Of a stretch of DNA of 64,000 nucleotides, positions 1 to 8,883 are shown one piece after another. Source of the stretch: Prevotella sp. (GTDB lineage Bacteria > Bacteroidota > Bacteroidia > Bacteroidales > Bacteroidaceae); the NCBI GenBank assembly GCA_017623655.1, contig JAGAON010000008.1, forward strand, positions 248,001 through 312,000, read 5' to 3'. Both the position numbers and the translations under genes were made by a program. A model generated the notes under the pieces. It made no database searches, was not told the origin of the DNA, and saw nothing but the letters and a program-made list of their open reading frames with translations. The first letter of the stretch is position 1, and each line of letters begins with the position of its first letter.

Positions 1-462
1 GTCTTCGTCAGAGAACTTGCCAAGCACCCAATCCACCTGTCCGCCTTTCTGAAATTCCGCCCCGATGCCCATACGCAGGCGTGCGTATTTCTGACCTATC
101 AGCTGCTGTATGTGCCCCAACCCGTTGTGTCCGCCGTTGCTGCCACTGCCTTTCAGGCGCATCTTTCCGAGCGGAAGGGCAAGGTCGTCAACTATGACGA
201 GCAGGTTCTCGGTCGGGATGTTCTCCTTTTCAAGCCAATAACGCACGGCGTTGCCACTGAGATTCATGTATGTGGTGGGCTTGAGCAGAAAGAGTTTCCT
301 TCCCTTCACGCTTGTCTCCGCGACAAATCCGTAGCGTTTGTCAGCAAAAGTCACGCCCTGTTCCTTTGCGAAAGCGTCAACGGCCATCCATCCGGCGTTG
401 TGCCTTGTCTCGTGATATTCCGCGCCGGGATTGCCCAGTCCGACTATCAAATACTTCTCCAT
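1..462 (-). CDS. pth: Peptidyl-tRNA hydrolase, C-terminus cut by window edge
   Basis: Cytosolic enzyme that releases peptides from prematurely dropped peptidyl-tRNA so the tRNA can be recycled. Translated on the minus strand from the ATG at 462, the protein begins [13 protein letters not shown], the hallmark N-terminus of the Pth family, followed by the RHNAGW segment carrying the catalytic His and by [11 protein letters not shown]. About 154 codons are visible and the frame is open at position 1. The family is usually about 190 residues, so roughly 35-40 C-terminal residues lie outside. It lies 119 bp downstream of rplY in the same direction, a pairing common in bacteria. Confidence 0.93.
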   Translation of the reverse strand, partial: MEKYLIVGLGNPGAEYHETRHNAGWMAVDAFAKEQGVTFADKRYGFVAETSVKGRKLFLLKPTTYMNLSGNAVRYWLEKENIPTENLLVIVDDLALPLGKMRLKGSGSNGGHNGLGHIQQLIGQKYARLRMGIGAEFQKGGQVDWVLGKFSDED

Positions 463-511
463 CGATACTTATATAATATAATAGGTAAGACAAAAAGAAT
501 GGGATTGCAAG

Positions 512-546
512 CAAAAAGGGCACCCTTGAATATCAAGGACGCCCCT
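512..546 (-). terminator. Terminator downstream of rplY
   Basis: Read on the minus strand, an interrupted GC-containing stem (AGGGGCGTCCTTGA pairing with TCAAGGGTGCCCT, with G-U pairs) is followed by TTTTT. It lies between the rplY stop and the pth start. It probably ends or attenuates the rplY transcript. Confidence 0.6.
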
Positions 547-581
547 ATTTCACTTTTGCCTCATGGCAAGCCGCGGCAATA

Positions 582-1178
582 TTACTTGCTTGCAGCAGCT
601 GCGGCAGCCTGAGCCGCACGTGTCATCTTAACCGAGCATACTACGACCTCAGCCGGAGTAACGAGCTCGAGACCCTCGAATGAAAGGCTGCCGACCTTGA
701 TGCTCTTGCCGATCTCAAGGCTTGTAACGTCGATCATCAGCTTCTCCGGAATCTGAGTGTAAGGAGCTTTCACCTTAAGCTGGCGCACAGAGAGGCTCAT
801 ACGTCCACCGAGACGCACACCGGCTGCAAGTCCGTTGAGCTGAACTGGTATGCCTACAACAATCGGCTTCTCCGGAGTCACCTCGTAAAAGTCAACGTGC
901 AACACTGCGTCTGTTACCGGTTCAAACTGGATTTCCCTTATTACGGCAGTGTGCTTCTCGCCCTCTACGTCAAGGTTCACCACGTAAACGTTCGGCGTGT
1001 AGATTGCCTTGCGAAGCTCTGAGAAAGGAATTGAGAAGGCAAGAGCCTCCGGAAGCCCGTTCTCTCCCCTCTTCTCACCATACAGATTACAAGGTACGAG
1101 ACCTTCCTTACGCATCATCTTGGAAGCCTTCTTGCCGGTTTCGACACGCTTCTTGCCTGAAAGATTGATTTCTAACAT
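582..1178 (-). CDS. rplY: 50S ribosomal protein L25, long CTC-type
   Basis: Binds 5S rRNA in the large subunit. The 198-residue protein has an N-terminal L25 domain (about 1-90, starting MLEINLSGKKRVETGKKASK) and the C-terminal TL5/CTC beta domain (about 95-185), as in the long general-stress-type L25 proteins. It ends in an alanine-rich tail (AAQAAAAAASK). The start at 1178 is the only sensible one. A TACCTTTGC box lies about 105 bp upstream. It is followed on the same strand by pth. Confidence 0.95.
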   Translation of the reverse strand: MLEINLSGKKRVETGKKASKMMRKEGLVPCNLYGEKRGENGLPEALAFSIPFSELRKAIYTPNVYVVNLDVEGEKHTAVIREIQFEPVTDAVLHVDFYEVTPEKPIVVGIPVQLNGLAAGVRLGGRMSLSVRQLKVKAPYTQIPEKLMIDVTSLEIGKSIKVGSLSFEGLELVTPAEVVVCSVKMTRAAQAAAAAASK

Positions 1179-1282
1179 TTGTGTTACTCTAAATTAAGTT
1201 TGTTGATTAAATTGCGGTTGCTTAATTCGCCATCACACTGAAGCACGGCTTCGTTTTCCGAAGACATACTTCAAAAGCGAGT

Positions 1283-1291
1283 GCAAAGGTA
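1283..1291 (-). promoter_or_regulatory. Bacteroidetes -7 box for rplY
   Basis: The minus strand reads TACCTTTGC, matching the TAnnTTTGC consensus of the Bacteroidetes primary sigma factor, about 105 bp upstream of rplY. Confidence 0.6.
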
Positions 1292-1386
1292 CGTCTTTTT
1301 CTTGACATACACAAAGTTTTGCCGTAAAATAGTACAAAAAAGTAGTAAAAACACCGTTTCCCCTTTGTCATTCACCCTTTTTTAGC

Positions 1387-1395
1387 TAACTTTGC
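1387..1395 (+). promoter_or_regulatory. Bacteroidetes -7 box for the nusB operon
   Basis: TAACTTTGC lies about 120 bp upstream of the nusB ATG, giving a leader of roughly 110 nt. The leader (about 1400-1513) shows no clear riboswitch or leader peptide. Confidence 0.65.
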
Positions 1396-1513
1396 AGATG
1401 CTATTACTTATGTAATCGGGCACAGCGCTCTCTGACATTATTGGTTGTTCGGTTCTTTACCCCTTCCTGAATGCCGGAAAGCGACCAATACGCCAAACAA
1501 CAAAACAACTAAC

Positions 1514-2455
1514 ATGATTAACAGGGAACTTATACGTATCAAGGTTGTTCAGTTAACCTACGCTTATTTTCAGAACGGCAACCACAACATAGACAGTGCC
1601 GAAAAGGAACTCTTATTCTCTCTTTCAAAGGCATACCACCTATACAACAGCTTGCTGCTGCTTATCGTCGCCGTCACGCGTATGGCAAGAAAGCACGTGG
1701 ATATAGCCTCCGCCAAAGCGGAACGTGAAGGCACGCAAATACCATCTTCAAAGTTTTCGTTCAACAAGTTCGCCGTGCAACTTGAGGAAAACCGTATGCT
1801 CAGGACCTTCGCCGAGGAACAGAAAGACATTTGGGAAGACCGGACGGAGTTTGTGAAGAAACTGTATCTGCAAATGGAACAGAGCGAAGCATACCGGGAT
1901 TTCATGGAATCTGACGACGATGACTATGAGGCTCACCGCGAAGTATGGCGCAAACTATACAAACTGTTCATACAGAACAACGAGGAGTTGGACGGTATCC
2001 TTGAAGAAGTCAGCCTGTACTGGAACGACGACAAGGGGGTTGTCGATACGTTTGTATTAAAGACCATCAAGAGGTTTGACCCCAAGACAAACACCAAGCA
2101 GGAACTGTTGCACGAATATACAGACGAGGAAGACAAGGAATACGCGAGGAAACTGTTCCGCGCAACCATACTCAACGCCGAGCAATACCAGCGTTACATG
2201 ACAGAGGCAAGCCGCAACTGGGACTTCTCGCGGCTGGCTTACATGGATGTTGTGGTAATGCAAATCGCCATTGCCGAGATGCTCACGTTCCCCAACATAC
2301 CCGTCAACGTGACAATAAACGAATATGTCGATCTGGCGAAACTGTACTCCACGCCACGCAGCGGAGGCTATATCAACGGCATGCTCGACACTATCGCGCG
2401 ACATCTAATCAAGAATGGCAAGATGTTCAAGCAGATTCCGGAAAGAAAACAATAA
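1514..2455 (+). CDS. nusB: Transcription antitermination factor NusB
   Basis: NusB binds boxA RNA with S10 in rRNA antitermination. I start it at ATG 1514 (MINRELIRIKVVQLTYAYFQ); an upstream in-frame TTG at 1445 would add 23 unlikely residues. At 313 residues it is about twice the E. coli protein: an N-terminal helical extension (about 1-190) precedes the conserved NusB core (about 200-305, with AYMDVVVMQIAIAEML and GYINGMLD). This long form is usual in Bacteroidetes. It heads a tightly packed plus-strand operon, 27 bp before yajC. Confidence 0.92.
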   Translation: MINRELIRIKVVQLTYAYFQNGNHNIDSAEKELLFSLSKAYHLYNSLLLLIVAVTRMARKHVDIASAKAEREGTQIPSSKFSFNKFAVQLEENRMLRTFAEEQKDIWEDRTEFVKKLYLQMEQSEAYRDFMESDDDDYEAHREVWRKLYKLFIQNNEELDGILEEVSLYWNDDKGVVDTFVLKTIKRFDPKTNTKQELLHEYTDEEDKEYARKLFRATILNAEQYQRYMTEASRNWDFSRLAYMDVVVMQIAIAEMLTFPNIPVNVTINEYVDLAKLYSTPRSGGYINGMLDTIARHLIKNGKMFKQIPERKQ

Positions 2456-2482
2456 CAAAACAAAGAATAATAACCAACCGAC

Positions 2483-2800
2483 ATGACAACAAACATGATT
2501 CTTGCCGCACAAGGCGCAGCCGGTGGCGGCTACTCAATGATTATCATGATGATTGCGATCTTCGCCATCATGTACTTCTTTATGATTCGCCCGCAGCAGA
2601 AAAAGCAAAAGGAAATAAAGAATTTCCAGAACTCACTAAAAGAAGGAGACAAGATAATCACCGCCGGAGGCATGTACGGTACCGTCCGCCGTGTCATCCT
2701 TGAGCAGAACGCTCTTGAGGTGGAAGTGGCGAAAGGAGTAACCATCACCGTGGACCGCAACTACGTTTTCGCCGACGCGGCATCACAGTTGCAGAAATAA
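2483..2800 (+). CDS. yajC: Preprotein translocase accessory subunit YajC
   Basis: Small inner-membrane partner of SecDF in the Sec holotranslocon. The 105-residue protein has one N-terminal membrane segment (about 18-36, rich in I, M and F), the diagnostic MIRPQQKKQKE just after it, and a cytosolic YajC domain with GDKIITAGGMYGTV. Length and layout are normal. It sits between nusB and the YbbR-like gene in the operon, 37 bp before the latter. Confidence 0.95.
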   Translation: MTTNMILAAQGAAGGGYSMIIMMIAIFAIMYFFMIRPQQKKQKEIKNFQNSLKEGDKIITAGGMYGTVRRVILEQNALEVEVAKGVTITVDRNYVFADAASQLQK

Positions 2801-2837
2801 AGACTTGCCTTGCGCACAACCAGCACACTGACTTTGT

Positions 2838-3824
2838 ATGGATACTCTGCACTGGCAGCATAAATACAACGACGCCAAGAACCTCTTGTTCAAACTTCTG
2901 AACAAGGAGTTCTTGGTTTTTCTGTTTTTCCTGTCGGTCAGTGCAGCATTCTGGTTTCTGTCATCTCTCAACGAGACTTACGAGAAAGAAGTGAAGGTTC
3001 CGGTAGAAATCGTTGACGTTCCGCAAAACATCGTCATAACGGAGGGGCTGCCCGACAGTATCAGAGTGACGCTGAAAGACAAGGGCTTCAACCTGTTCAA
3101 GTACACGGTCAACGAAGACATCAGGCCAATACGCCTCTCATTTCTGCTCTACACCAAGTCACAAAGCAAAGGTTCCGTTACACCTTCCGAGATACAGAAA
3201 ATCATCAAGCCGCGCCTGAATGAGTCAACCACCATACTGTCGGTAAAGGCTGAGCATTGGGACTTCTACTTCTGCCGCGGCAGCAAGAAGCGGATACCGG
3301 TACAAATAAACGGCAACATATCGACAAAGCCAAACTACTATATCAGCCGCTGCACCGTCACTCCTGACACAGTCACCGTACTGGCCGCCACAGAAGCGCT
3401 CGACACGATAAACGCGGCGCTGACGGATGTCATAAGCATGGAGGACATTACCGAGTCTGTCACACGCACAGTAGCCTTGCAACACATCAAGGGAGCCAAG
3501 CTGGAAACGGAAGAAGCCAGCATCAGCATCATCACAGACCAGCTTACCGAGATGACTGTCAGAGTGCCGATCAAGACCTCCAACGTGCCAAAAGGAATAT
3601 CATTGAAGACCTTTCCCGCTCATGTCGATGTAAGAGTGGCGGTAGGAGTGCGAAACAGCAACGCCGTGAAACCGGAGCTTTTCAACGTCATTGCGGACTA
3701 CAACGAGCTTCCCGCCGACCAATCGGAGAAAATACGCCTGAAAATAACCTCACAACCGCGCGGCATTGTAAAAGCGTTCCTGAAACAGCCAACAGTCGAT
3801 TATCTGATAGAGACAAACAAATAA
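2838..3824 (+). CDS. YbbR-like domain membrane-anchored protein
   Basis: The 328-residue protein has one membrane segment near residues 30-50 (EFLVFLFFLSVSAAFWFLSS) and a large extracytoplasmic part made of YbbR-like beta repeats, for example VPVEIVDVPQNIVITEGLPD and VRVPIKTSNVPKGISLKTFP. In other bacteria YbbR-domain proteins (CdaR) accompany a diadenylate cyclase, but no cdaA is present here. Its place between yajC and coaE is one I associate with Bacteroidetes. Function is unknown; an envelope role is inferred from topology. Confidence 0.8.
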   Translation: MDTLHWQHKYNDAKNLLFKLLNKEFLVFLFFLSVSAAFWFLSSLNETYEKEVKVPVEIVDVPQNIVITEGLPDSIRVTLKDKGFNLFKYTVNEDIRPIRLSFLLYTKSQSKGSVTPSEIQKIIKPRLNESTTILSVKAEHWDFYFCRGSKKRIPVQINGNISTKPNYYISRCTVTPDTVTVLAATEALDTINAALTDVISMEDITESVTRTVALQHIKGAKLETEEASISIITDQLTEMTVRVPIKTSNVPKGISLKTFPAHVDVRVAVGVRNSNAVKPELFNVIADYNELPADQSEKIRLKITSQPRGIVKAFLKQPTVDYLIETNK

Positions 3825-3831
3825 AACACCT

Positions 3832-4428
3832 ATGCAATCCATGCGCTACTGCATAACAGGCGGAATAGGGGCGGGAAAGTCATACGTCTGCAAGAAACTT
3901 GAAGGCTACGGAATACGCATTTACGACTGCGACACAAGAGCCAAGCACCTGCTTCACACCTCGCCAGCACTGAAAAAGGCACTGACAACGCTGTTAGGAA
4001 GCGAAGCATACCGCCCCGACGGAACGCTGAACAAGCCCGTCATAGCGAAATACCTGCTCGCCTCGGAGGAGAACAAGCAACGCGTCAACGCCATAGTACA
4101 CCCCGCGGTGATGGAAGACTTCTACCGCTCCGGAATGCGGTGGATGGAAAGCGCGATACTATATGAAGCCCATCTCGAACAGTATGTGGATAAGGTGATA
4201 GCCGTAACGGCACCCGCCGAGACAAGAATACGCCGCATAATGCAGCGCGACAACATCACATACGACATGGCAAGGGAATGGCTTGAAAAGCAGGCTGACC
4301 AAGAAACCGTAGCCCGCAGAGCCGACCACATCATACTAAACGACGGCACCGCCAACCTCGACAGGCAGATAAAAGAACTGCTCTCGGCGCTCGGCGAACC
4401 ACGAAAGCCTGCCGACAGCAAAGACTGA
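3832..4428 (+). CDS. coaE: Dephospho-CoA kinase
   Basis: Catalyses the last step of CoA synthesis, ATP-dependent 3'-phosphorylation of dephospho-CoA. The P-loop GGIGAGKS is at about residues 10-17, and the CoaE signatures YDCDTRAK, VIAKYL and HPAVMEDF follow, with the lid-region RIRRIMQRD and the C-terminal ADHIILNDG. It is 198 residues, normal for the family. The start is ATG 3832, although ATG 3841 (MRYCITGG) would also serve. It begins 7 bp after the YbbR gene, so co-transcription is likely. Confidence 0.95.
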   Translation: MQSMRYCITGGIGAGKSYVCKKLEGYGIRIYDCDTRAKHLLHTSPALKKALTTLLGSEAYRPDGTLNKPVIAKYLLASEENKQRVNAIVHPAVMEDFYRSGMRWMESAILYEAHLEQYVDKVIAVTAPAETRIRRIMQRDNITYDMAREWLEKQADQETVARRADHIILNDGTANLDRQIKELLSALGEPRKPADSKD

Positions 4429-4470
4429 AAGACCTTACATTATTATAAAAAACAAAAAACATAAAAGAAA

Positions 4471-4917
4471 ATGCAGAAAACAATTCTTGCCATCTCCGGC
4501 AAACCAGGACTCTACAAACTCGTCTCACGCGCCAAAATGAGCCTCATTGTCGAGGCACTCGACGGCTCACACAAGCGTATGCCGGCATTTGCCAGCGACA
4601 GGGTGACATCACTCGCTGACATAGCCATGTACACAGATGAGGAAGACCAGCCACTGATGAACGTCATGATAGCACTCCGCGACATGGAGGAAGGAAAGAA
4701 ATCCAGCCTCAACTGGCGCAAGGCATCAGCCACGGAGCTGCAAGAATACACGGCAAAGTTCTTCCCTAACTTCGACCGCGACCGTGTTCACAACAGCGAC
4801 ATCAAGAAACTCATACAGTGGTACGACATCCTTGTCGATGCAGGCATCACCAACTTCGAGGAGGTTCTCAAGCCGACAAACGGCGACAACATTGACGACA
4901 GAGAGGAACAGGCATGA
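4471..4917 (+). CDS. DUF5606 family protein
   Basis: A 148-residue soluble protein starting [20 protein letters not shown], which I recognise as the DUF5606 family typical of Bacteroidetes. The N-terminal half is a small beta-rich domain that binds no obvious cofactor. The C-terminal half is helical with [20 protein letters not shown] and [15 protein letters not shown]. There are no membrane segments, cysteines or catalytic motifs. It overlaps queF by 4 bp (ATGA), suggesting translational coupling. Function is unknown. Confidence 0.85.
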   Translation: MQKTILAISGKPGLYKLVSRAKMSLIVEALDGSHKRMPAFASDRVTSLADIAMYTDEEDQPLMNVMIALRDMEEGKKSSLNWRKASATELQEYTAKFFPNFDRDRVHNSDIKKLIQWYDILVDAGITNFEEVLKPTNGDNIDDREEQA

Positions 4918-5378
4918 CAGAGCGCACAGACGAGGGGTTGACACTCCTCGGAAAGAAGACGGAATACCGCAGCGACTACGCTCCGGAGGTGCTTGAGACC
5001 TTTGAGAACAAGCACCCGGAGAATGACTACTGGGTACAGTTCAACTGCCCGGAGTTCACCTCCCTGTGCCCTATTACCGGACAGCCGGACTTCGCCGAGA
5101 TTAAAATCTCATACCTGCCCGACAGCAAGATGGTGGAGAGCAAGAGCCTGAAACTATACCTTTTCTCTTTCCGCAACCACGGGGCGTTTCATGAGGACTG
5201 CGTGAACATCATCATGAAGGACCTCATAAAACTCATGAACCCCAAGTACATAGAGGTCACGGGCATCTTCCTGCCACGCGGAGGTATATCCATCTATCCC
5301 TACGCCAACTACGGCCGGCCGGGCACCAAGTACGAGTTGATGGCCGCACAACGGCTGGAAAACAAGACTACGATATAG
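4914..5378 (+). CDS. queF: NADPH-dependent 7-cyano-7-deazaguanine reductase
   Basis: Reduces preQ0 to preQ1 in queuosine biosynthesis. At 154 residues this is the short, unimodular QueF. It carries [12 protein letters not shown] with the catalytic Cys that forms the thioimide, the family motif [20 protein letters not shown], and a C-terminal NYGRPG. It overlaps DUF5606 by 4 bp and ends the operon, followed by a strong terminator. No other queuosine genes are present in the window. Confidence 0.95.
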   Translation: MTERTDEGLTLLGKKTEYRSDYAPEVLETFENKHPENDYWVQFNCPEFTSLCPITGQPDFAEIKISYLPDSKMVESKSLKLYLFSFRNHGAFHEDCVNIIMKDLIKLMNPKYIEVTGIFLPRGGISIYPYANYGRPGTKYELMAAQRLENKTTI

Positions 5379-5394
5379 TCCTTACAATACATAC

Positions 5395-5438
5395 AAGCCG
5401 ATAGCACGGTATAATGCCGTGTTATCGGCTTTTTTTTC
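5395..5438 (+). terminator. Rho-independent terminator after queF
   Basis: The arms AAGCCGATA and TATCGGCTT enclose an inner CACGG/CCGTG stem and are followed by eight T. It is a strong terminator for the nusB-queF operon. Confidence 0.9.
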
Positions 5439-5565
5439 GGTTCATCCGACATTTGGAATAACGAGTGAAATACAATAAAAACAGGCTTTCAGCCCGCCGA
5501 TGAAGAATGGCAATTAACCTGCAAACACAGTCATCTTACTGCCACAATAACTATAAAAGCACGTT

Positions 5566-5639
5566 GTAGGGACGCACCTTGGTGCGTCCGCCGGTGCGGG
5601 TATGCGAGACGAATCGGACGCACCAAGGTACGTCCCTAC
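5566..5639. repeat. GTAG-type REP pair (BIME-like)
   Basis: Two hairpins in inverted orientation, each GTAG followed by arms GGACGCACC and GGTGCGTCC around a TT loop. The right copy has one mismatch (GGTACGTCC). It lies between the convergent queF and dnaX genes, 35 bp from a 22-bp-period array. Confidence 0.85.
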
Positions 5640-5674
5640 AAGACGTTGCTATTCAAGGCATTAGCAATACCAAT

Positions 5675-5759
5675 GTAAAAGGGTGCTGATTACAATGTAA
5701 TCAGCACCCTTTCGTTGTGCAATCAGCACCTGTTTGCAGTGTAATCAGCACCTGTTTGC
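5675..5759. repeat. Phased palindromic array, 4 modules
   Basis: Modules at 5675-5693, 5697-5715, 5719-5737 and 5741-5759, each 19 bp, with 3-bp spacers aat, tgt and agt. The first module is GTAAAAGGGTGCTGATTAC. Cores in order: GGTGC, GCACC, GCACC, GCACC. It ends 8 bp before the dnaX stop, between convergent genes. Confidence 0.95.
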
Positions 5760-5767
5760 GAAGCCCC

Positions 5768-7594
5768 CTACTCCACCTCCAGTTTCAGTTCCTTCTGCAT
5801 GGCGGCGAAAGCAGGGTTCGTCTCTATCAGCTTTTGCAGGAAATCATGCGGCGACAACCTGCGCACCACCTCCTTCGGGTCAGCAAGACGCAGCGTCATG
5901 GTGACCTTGCCGTTGTGCAGACACTTAGCCATCGTCACCTCTATGCGGCGGAATATGGCGGAAATGTCACTTTGCAGAATGGTGTTCTCCACTATACAGT
6001 CAATGTGCGGGAACTCCGTTATCTTCAGCTGCACGTTCATCATGCGCTTGGCAAGCGCGTTCTGCTTGGTCAGCATCATCCGGTTGCACATCGACAGCCA
6101 TTCCCTGCGCACGTCATCCTCGGTGAACGCCGCCGATTCGTTGGCCGCTTCGCCAAGCGGTATCTTCTCCTCCACCTGACGGGTGACAGTGTTCGTACCA
6201 AGTATGCTGCTGAACGACGCGCCTATCGAGCCTAACTTGACGTGCGGACGCGAAGGCTTTGCGGCGGCAGCGCCGTCAACAGGTTTCGCGGCGGCGGCAT
6301 TGGCGTATGACGCCGGCACCGGCTCTGCAACCATTCCGCTGCCGGCACTTCCGTTAACAGAGGTTTCCTGTGACTGCCCCTCCCCCTTGGGGAGAGCGGA
6401 AGGAGCGGCGTTAACGGCAGCCATCTCCCCCATCAGTTTCCTGAACAGTGATTTTAAGCGTTTACAGGGCCTACGCCCACCGGCGGCATCGTCGCCGTCC
6501 TCCTGCGTAATCTGCGCCACCTGTATCAGCGTCAGCTCCACAAGCAGACGCTTGTTGCTGCTCATGCGGTAGTTGACATCACACTGGTTGAGCAGCTTCA
6601 GCGCCTTATACAGGAACTGGGGCCGGCAGCGTTTCGCCTGTTCCGCATACCGCTGCCGCTGTGCATCGCCGGCCTCTATCAGCTGTGTTGTCTGCGGTTC
6701 AAGCGCCATCAGCACGTTACGTATGTGCGAAGCCAGCCCGTTAACCGCCTGTCCGCCGTCAAATCCGCGCGAAAGAATGCCGTTAAGAGCCATCATTACC
6801 TCCGCAACCTTATTGTCAAGACAATAATCCACAATGCTGAAATAGTTGTCCGCGTCAAGCACGTTGAGGTCTTCTATCACCTTTTGGTAGGTTATGTTGC
6901 CCTGACAGAAGGACGCGGCCTGGTCGAATATGGACAGGGCGTCACGCATACCGCCATCCGCTTTCTCCGCAATCACGTTGAGTGCGGCGTCCTCGTAGGT
7001 GATACCCTCGCTCTCCGCCACGTGCTTTAAGTGGGAGACAATGCCCTGCACGCTCATGCGCTCGAAGTCATACACCTGACAGCGGGATATGATTGTAGGC
7101 AGAATCTTATGCTTTTCCGTGGTCGCGAGTATGAAAATGACGTGTGCCGGCGGCTCTTCCAGCGTCTTGAGGAACGAGTTGAAGGCCGCAGTTGACAGCA
7201 TGTGCACCTCGTCTATGATGAAAACCTTGTACCGTCCGGTCTGCGGCGGGATGCGGGTCTGCTCCATCAGCGTCTTGATATGCTCCACACCGTTGTTGGA
7301 TGCGGCGTCAAGCTCAAAGATATTCAGCGAGCGTCCCTCCTCAAAGGCGCGGCAACTCTCGCACTGTCCGCAGGCATCGCCGGTGGAAGTGGGGTTAAGG
7401 CAGTTTATTACTTTGGCGAAGATACGCGCACAGGTGGTCTTGCCCACACCGCGAGGACCGCAGAAAAGGTATGCGTGGGCGAGCTTTCCCGACTGCACCG
7501 CGTTCTTCAGCGTGGTGGTAAGCGCAGTCTGTCCCACGACACTGTCAAAGGTCATGGGGCGGTACTTGCGTGCGGAAACGATATAGTCTGACAT
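5768..7594 (-). CDS. dnaX: DNA polymerase III subunit gamma/tau
   Basis: Clamp-loader ATPase of the replicative polymerase. It has Walker A CGPRGVGKTT (about 45-54), a zinc module (CLNPTSTGDACGQCESC), DEVH in IIDEVHML, sensor 1 LATTEKHKILPTIISRCQ, domain III to about residue 365, then a low-complexity linker and a tau-like C-terminal domain. It is 608 residues. The linker contains SALPKGEG, encoded by a CTCCCC/GGGGAG palindrome at 6380-6394 that looks like a repeat absorbed into the reading frame. I see no A6-type slippery site for a separate gamma product. It starts 35 bp after the BASS transporter in the same direction. Confidence 0.95.
   Translation of the reverse strand: MSDYIVSARKYRPMTFDSVVGQTALTTTLKNAVQSGKLAHAYLFCGPRGVGKTTCARIFAKVINCLNPTSTGDACGQCESCRAFEEGRSLNIFELDAASNNGVEHIKTLMEQTRIPPQTGRYKVFIIDEVHMLSTAAFNSFLKTLEEPPAHVIFILATTEKHKILPTIISRCQVYDFERMSVQGIVSHLKHVAESEGITYEDAALNVIAEKADGGMRDALSIFDQAASFCQGNITYQKVIEDLNVLDADNYFSIVDYCLDNKVAEVMMALNGILSRGFDGGQAVNGLASHIRNVLMALEPQTTQLIEAGDAQRQRYAEQAKRCRPQFLYKALKLLNQCDVNYRMSSNKRLLVELTLIQVAQITQEDGDDAAGGRRPCKRLKSLFRKLMGEMAAVNAAPSALPKGEGQSQETSVNGSAGSGMVAEPVPASYANAAAAKPVDGAAAAKPSRPHVKLGSIGASFSSILGTNTVTRQVEEKIPLGEAANESAAFTEDDVRREWLSMCNRMMLTKQNALAKRMMNVQLKITEFPHIDCIVENTILQSDISAIFRRIEVTMAKCLHNGKVTMTLRLADPKEVVRRLSPHDFLQKLIETNPAFAAMQKELKLEVE
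6380..6394. repeat. CTCCCC/GGGGAG palindrome inside the dnaX linker
   Basis: A CCTCCCCCTTGGGGAG hairpin resembles the GC-rich intergenic repeat at 45113-45199 but lies in frame within dnaX, encoding part of the disordered linker. Confidence 0.5.
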
Positions 7595-7629
7595 TGGTTA
7601 TGTGGTTATTAGTTCTGAATTATAAGTTG

Positions 7630-8625
7630 TCAGTTGCCTTGTGACGGTTCTTTCCCGTCCCTGTTCCTGAACCAAGTGGCAAGGATGGTGCCGGAAATGG
7701 AGTGCCACGCACAGCTCAATGCGCACGGAATGACGGCCAAGGGGCACGTCGCCGCAAAGAAAGTGGAGGCGAGAACCGTGGCCAGTCCGGCGTTCTGCAT
7801 CCCCACTTCAATGGAGATAGTCCTGTTCTTGGCCTTGGAGAAGCGGAACATCCTGCCCACACTGTACCCCGCAAGGTAGCCGAGGGAGTTGTGGGCAAGC
7901 ACAACGGCGAACACCATAAGGAAGAAAGCGACGCCCTCACTGAGCAGTTTGTCATGCACGGCGGATATTACTCCTCCCACGATGCACGCCAGACCCAGCA
8001 CGCTGAAGGCCGGCATTACGGCCTGGGCACGCTTGAAACGCGCGTTTCCTCCATAGAAAAGGTTTGCGAAGAAGCCTATGGTGACGGGCATAAGGGTGAC
8101 GATAAGGATGTTGAGGAACATCCCGAGAGCGTCCACCTCCACCTGTTCGCCGGCCAGCCAAAGCACAAGCAGCGGCGTAACCACGGGCGCAAGAAGCGTG
8201 GAAGCGGTGGTCATGCCCACGGAAAACGCCACATCGCCGCGGCAGAGATAGGACATTATGTTGCTCGACACGCCGCCCGGACAGCAGCCGACAAGGATGA
8301 TGCCGACGATAACCGGCTTCGGAATGGCGACGCCAAGATAGCCGACACCCACGGTAAGAGACCATGCTATGAGCGGCATGAGCGAGAACTGTGCGCACGT
8401 TCCGATGAGGATGTCCCACGGCCGCGCCGCAAGCACCTTCATGTCCTGCATCGTAAGCGTCAGCCCCATGGTGAGCATTATGAAGCCAAGGATGCAGGAT
8501 TGCGTCGTGCCATGCACCCATGAGAACAGGCCCGGCACGAAATAGGTAAGCAATGCCACGGCGATTATGAACCAAGATGTATAGGTTGACAGCCAGTGGC
8601 TTGCCCTTAACAGTAAGTTATACAT
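7630..8625 (-). CDS. BASS-family Na+-dependent transporter (bile acid:Na+ symporter fold)
   Basis: A 331-residue integral membrane protein with nine to ten hydrophobic segments. It carries the SBF/BASS signatures GCCPGGVSSNIMSYLCRGD and IEVGMQNAGLA. Bacterial members of this superfamily carry various organic anions, such as pantoate, pyruvate-like acids or bile acids; the substrate here cannot be read from sequence. It is encoded just upstream of dnaX on the same strand, which gives no functional clue. A second, divergent member is at 30635-31501. Confidence 0.88.
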   Translation of the reverse strand: MYNLLLRASHWLSTYTSWFIIAVALLTYFVPGLFSWVHGTTQSCILGFIMLTMGLTLTMQDMKVLAARPWDILIGTCAQFSLMPLIAWSLTVGVGYLGVAIPKPVIVGIILVGCCPGGVSSNIMSYLCRGDVAFSVGMTTASTLLAPVVTPLLVLWLAGEQVEVDALGMFLNILIVTLMPVTIGFFANLFYGGNARFKRAQAVMPAFSVLGLACIVGGVISAVHDKLLSEGVAFFLMVFAVVLAHNSLGYLAGYSVGRMFRFSKAKNRTISIEVGMQNAGLATVLASTFFAATCPLAVIPCALSCAWHSISGTILATWFRNRDGKEPSQGN

Positions 8626-8647
8626 GCTGTGTTGTTTTGTATCAGAC

Positions 8648-8735
8648 GCAAAATTACAACTTTTTTCCGATATTTACAAACGTTTGTCATATCATCACAC
8701 ATTTTACGTCACAAGTTTTACGTGATGCAAAAGTA
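8648..8735 (-). promoter_or_regulatory. Two candidate -7 boxes for the BASS transporter
   Basis: The minus strand reads TAATTTTGC at 8656-8648 and TACTTTTGC at 8735-8727, both fitting TAnnTTTGC. Between them, TTTTACGTCACAAG is followed by TTTTACGTGA, a possible direct-repeat operator. Confidence 0.5.
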
Positions 8736-8808
8736 CAAAAAACATCTTGAACCCGCAAATGTACCGCGGCTTATTTTTCCTCATCACGCAAAAAACGGCG
8801 GCAGATTC

Positions 8809-8832
8809 GGACGCACCAAGGTGCGTCCCTAC
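8809..8832. repeat. Single GTAG-type REP
   Basis: One hairpin, GGACGCACC/GGTGCGTCC, ending CCCTAC (GTAG on the minus strand). Its partner may be the outward-facing copy at 9244-9267. Together they bracket the structured-element pair at 8884-9197. Confidence 0.8.
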
Positions 8833-8883
8833 AAGGCGTCACCATCCACAAACGCTATAAACGCCACAAAAAATGGAGGCGAT

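Noticed and set aside
112-612. 166-codon plus-strand frame at the window start
   Set aside because: Antisense to pth, with an alanine tail from the reverse of the rplY C-terminus.
1445-1513. TTG upstream extension of nusB
   Set aside because: The extension has no similarity to NusB, and ATG 1514 gives the canonical MINRELIRIKV start.
4440-4913. preQ1 riboswitch for queF
   Set aside because: queF overlaps the DUF5606 gene by 4 bp and no preQ1-type aptamer is visible in the operon leader.
6430-6480. Programmed frameshift in dnaX
   Set aside because: Only short A runs are present, with no A6-type slippery heptamer and following stem that I can support.
7702-8523. 273-codon frame opposite the BASS transporter
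   Set aside because: Highly charged, His-rich product typical of antisense to membrane proteins; the minus-strand gene has clear family motifs.
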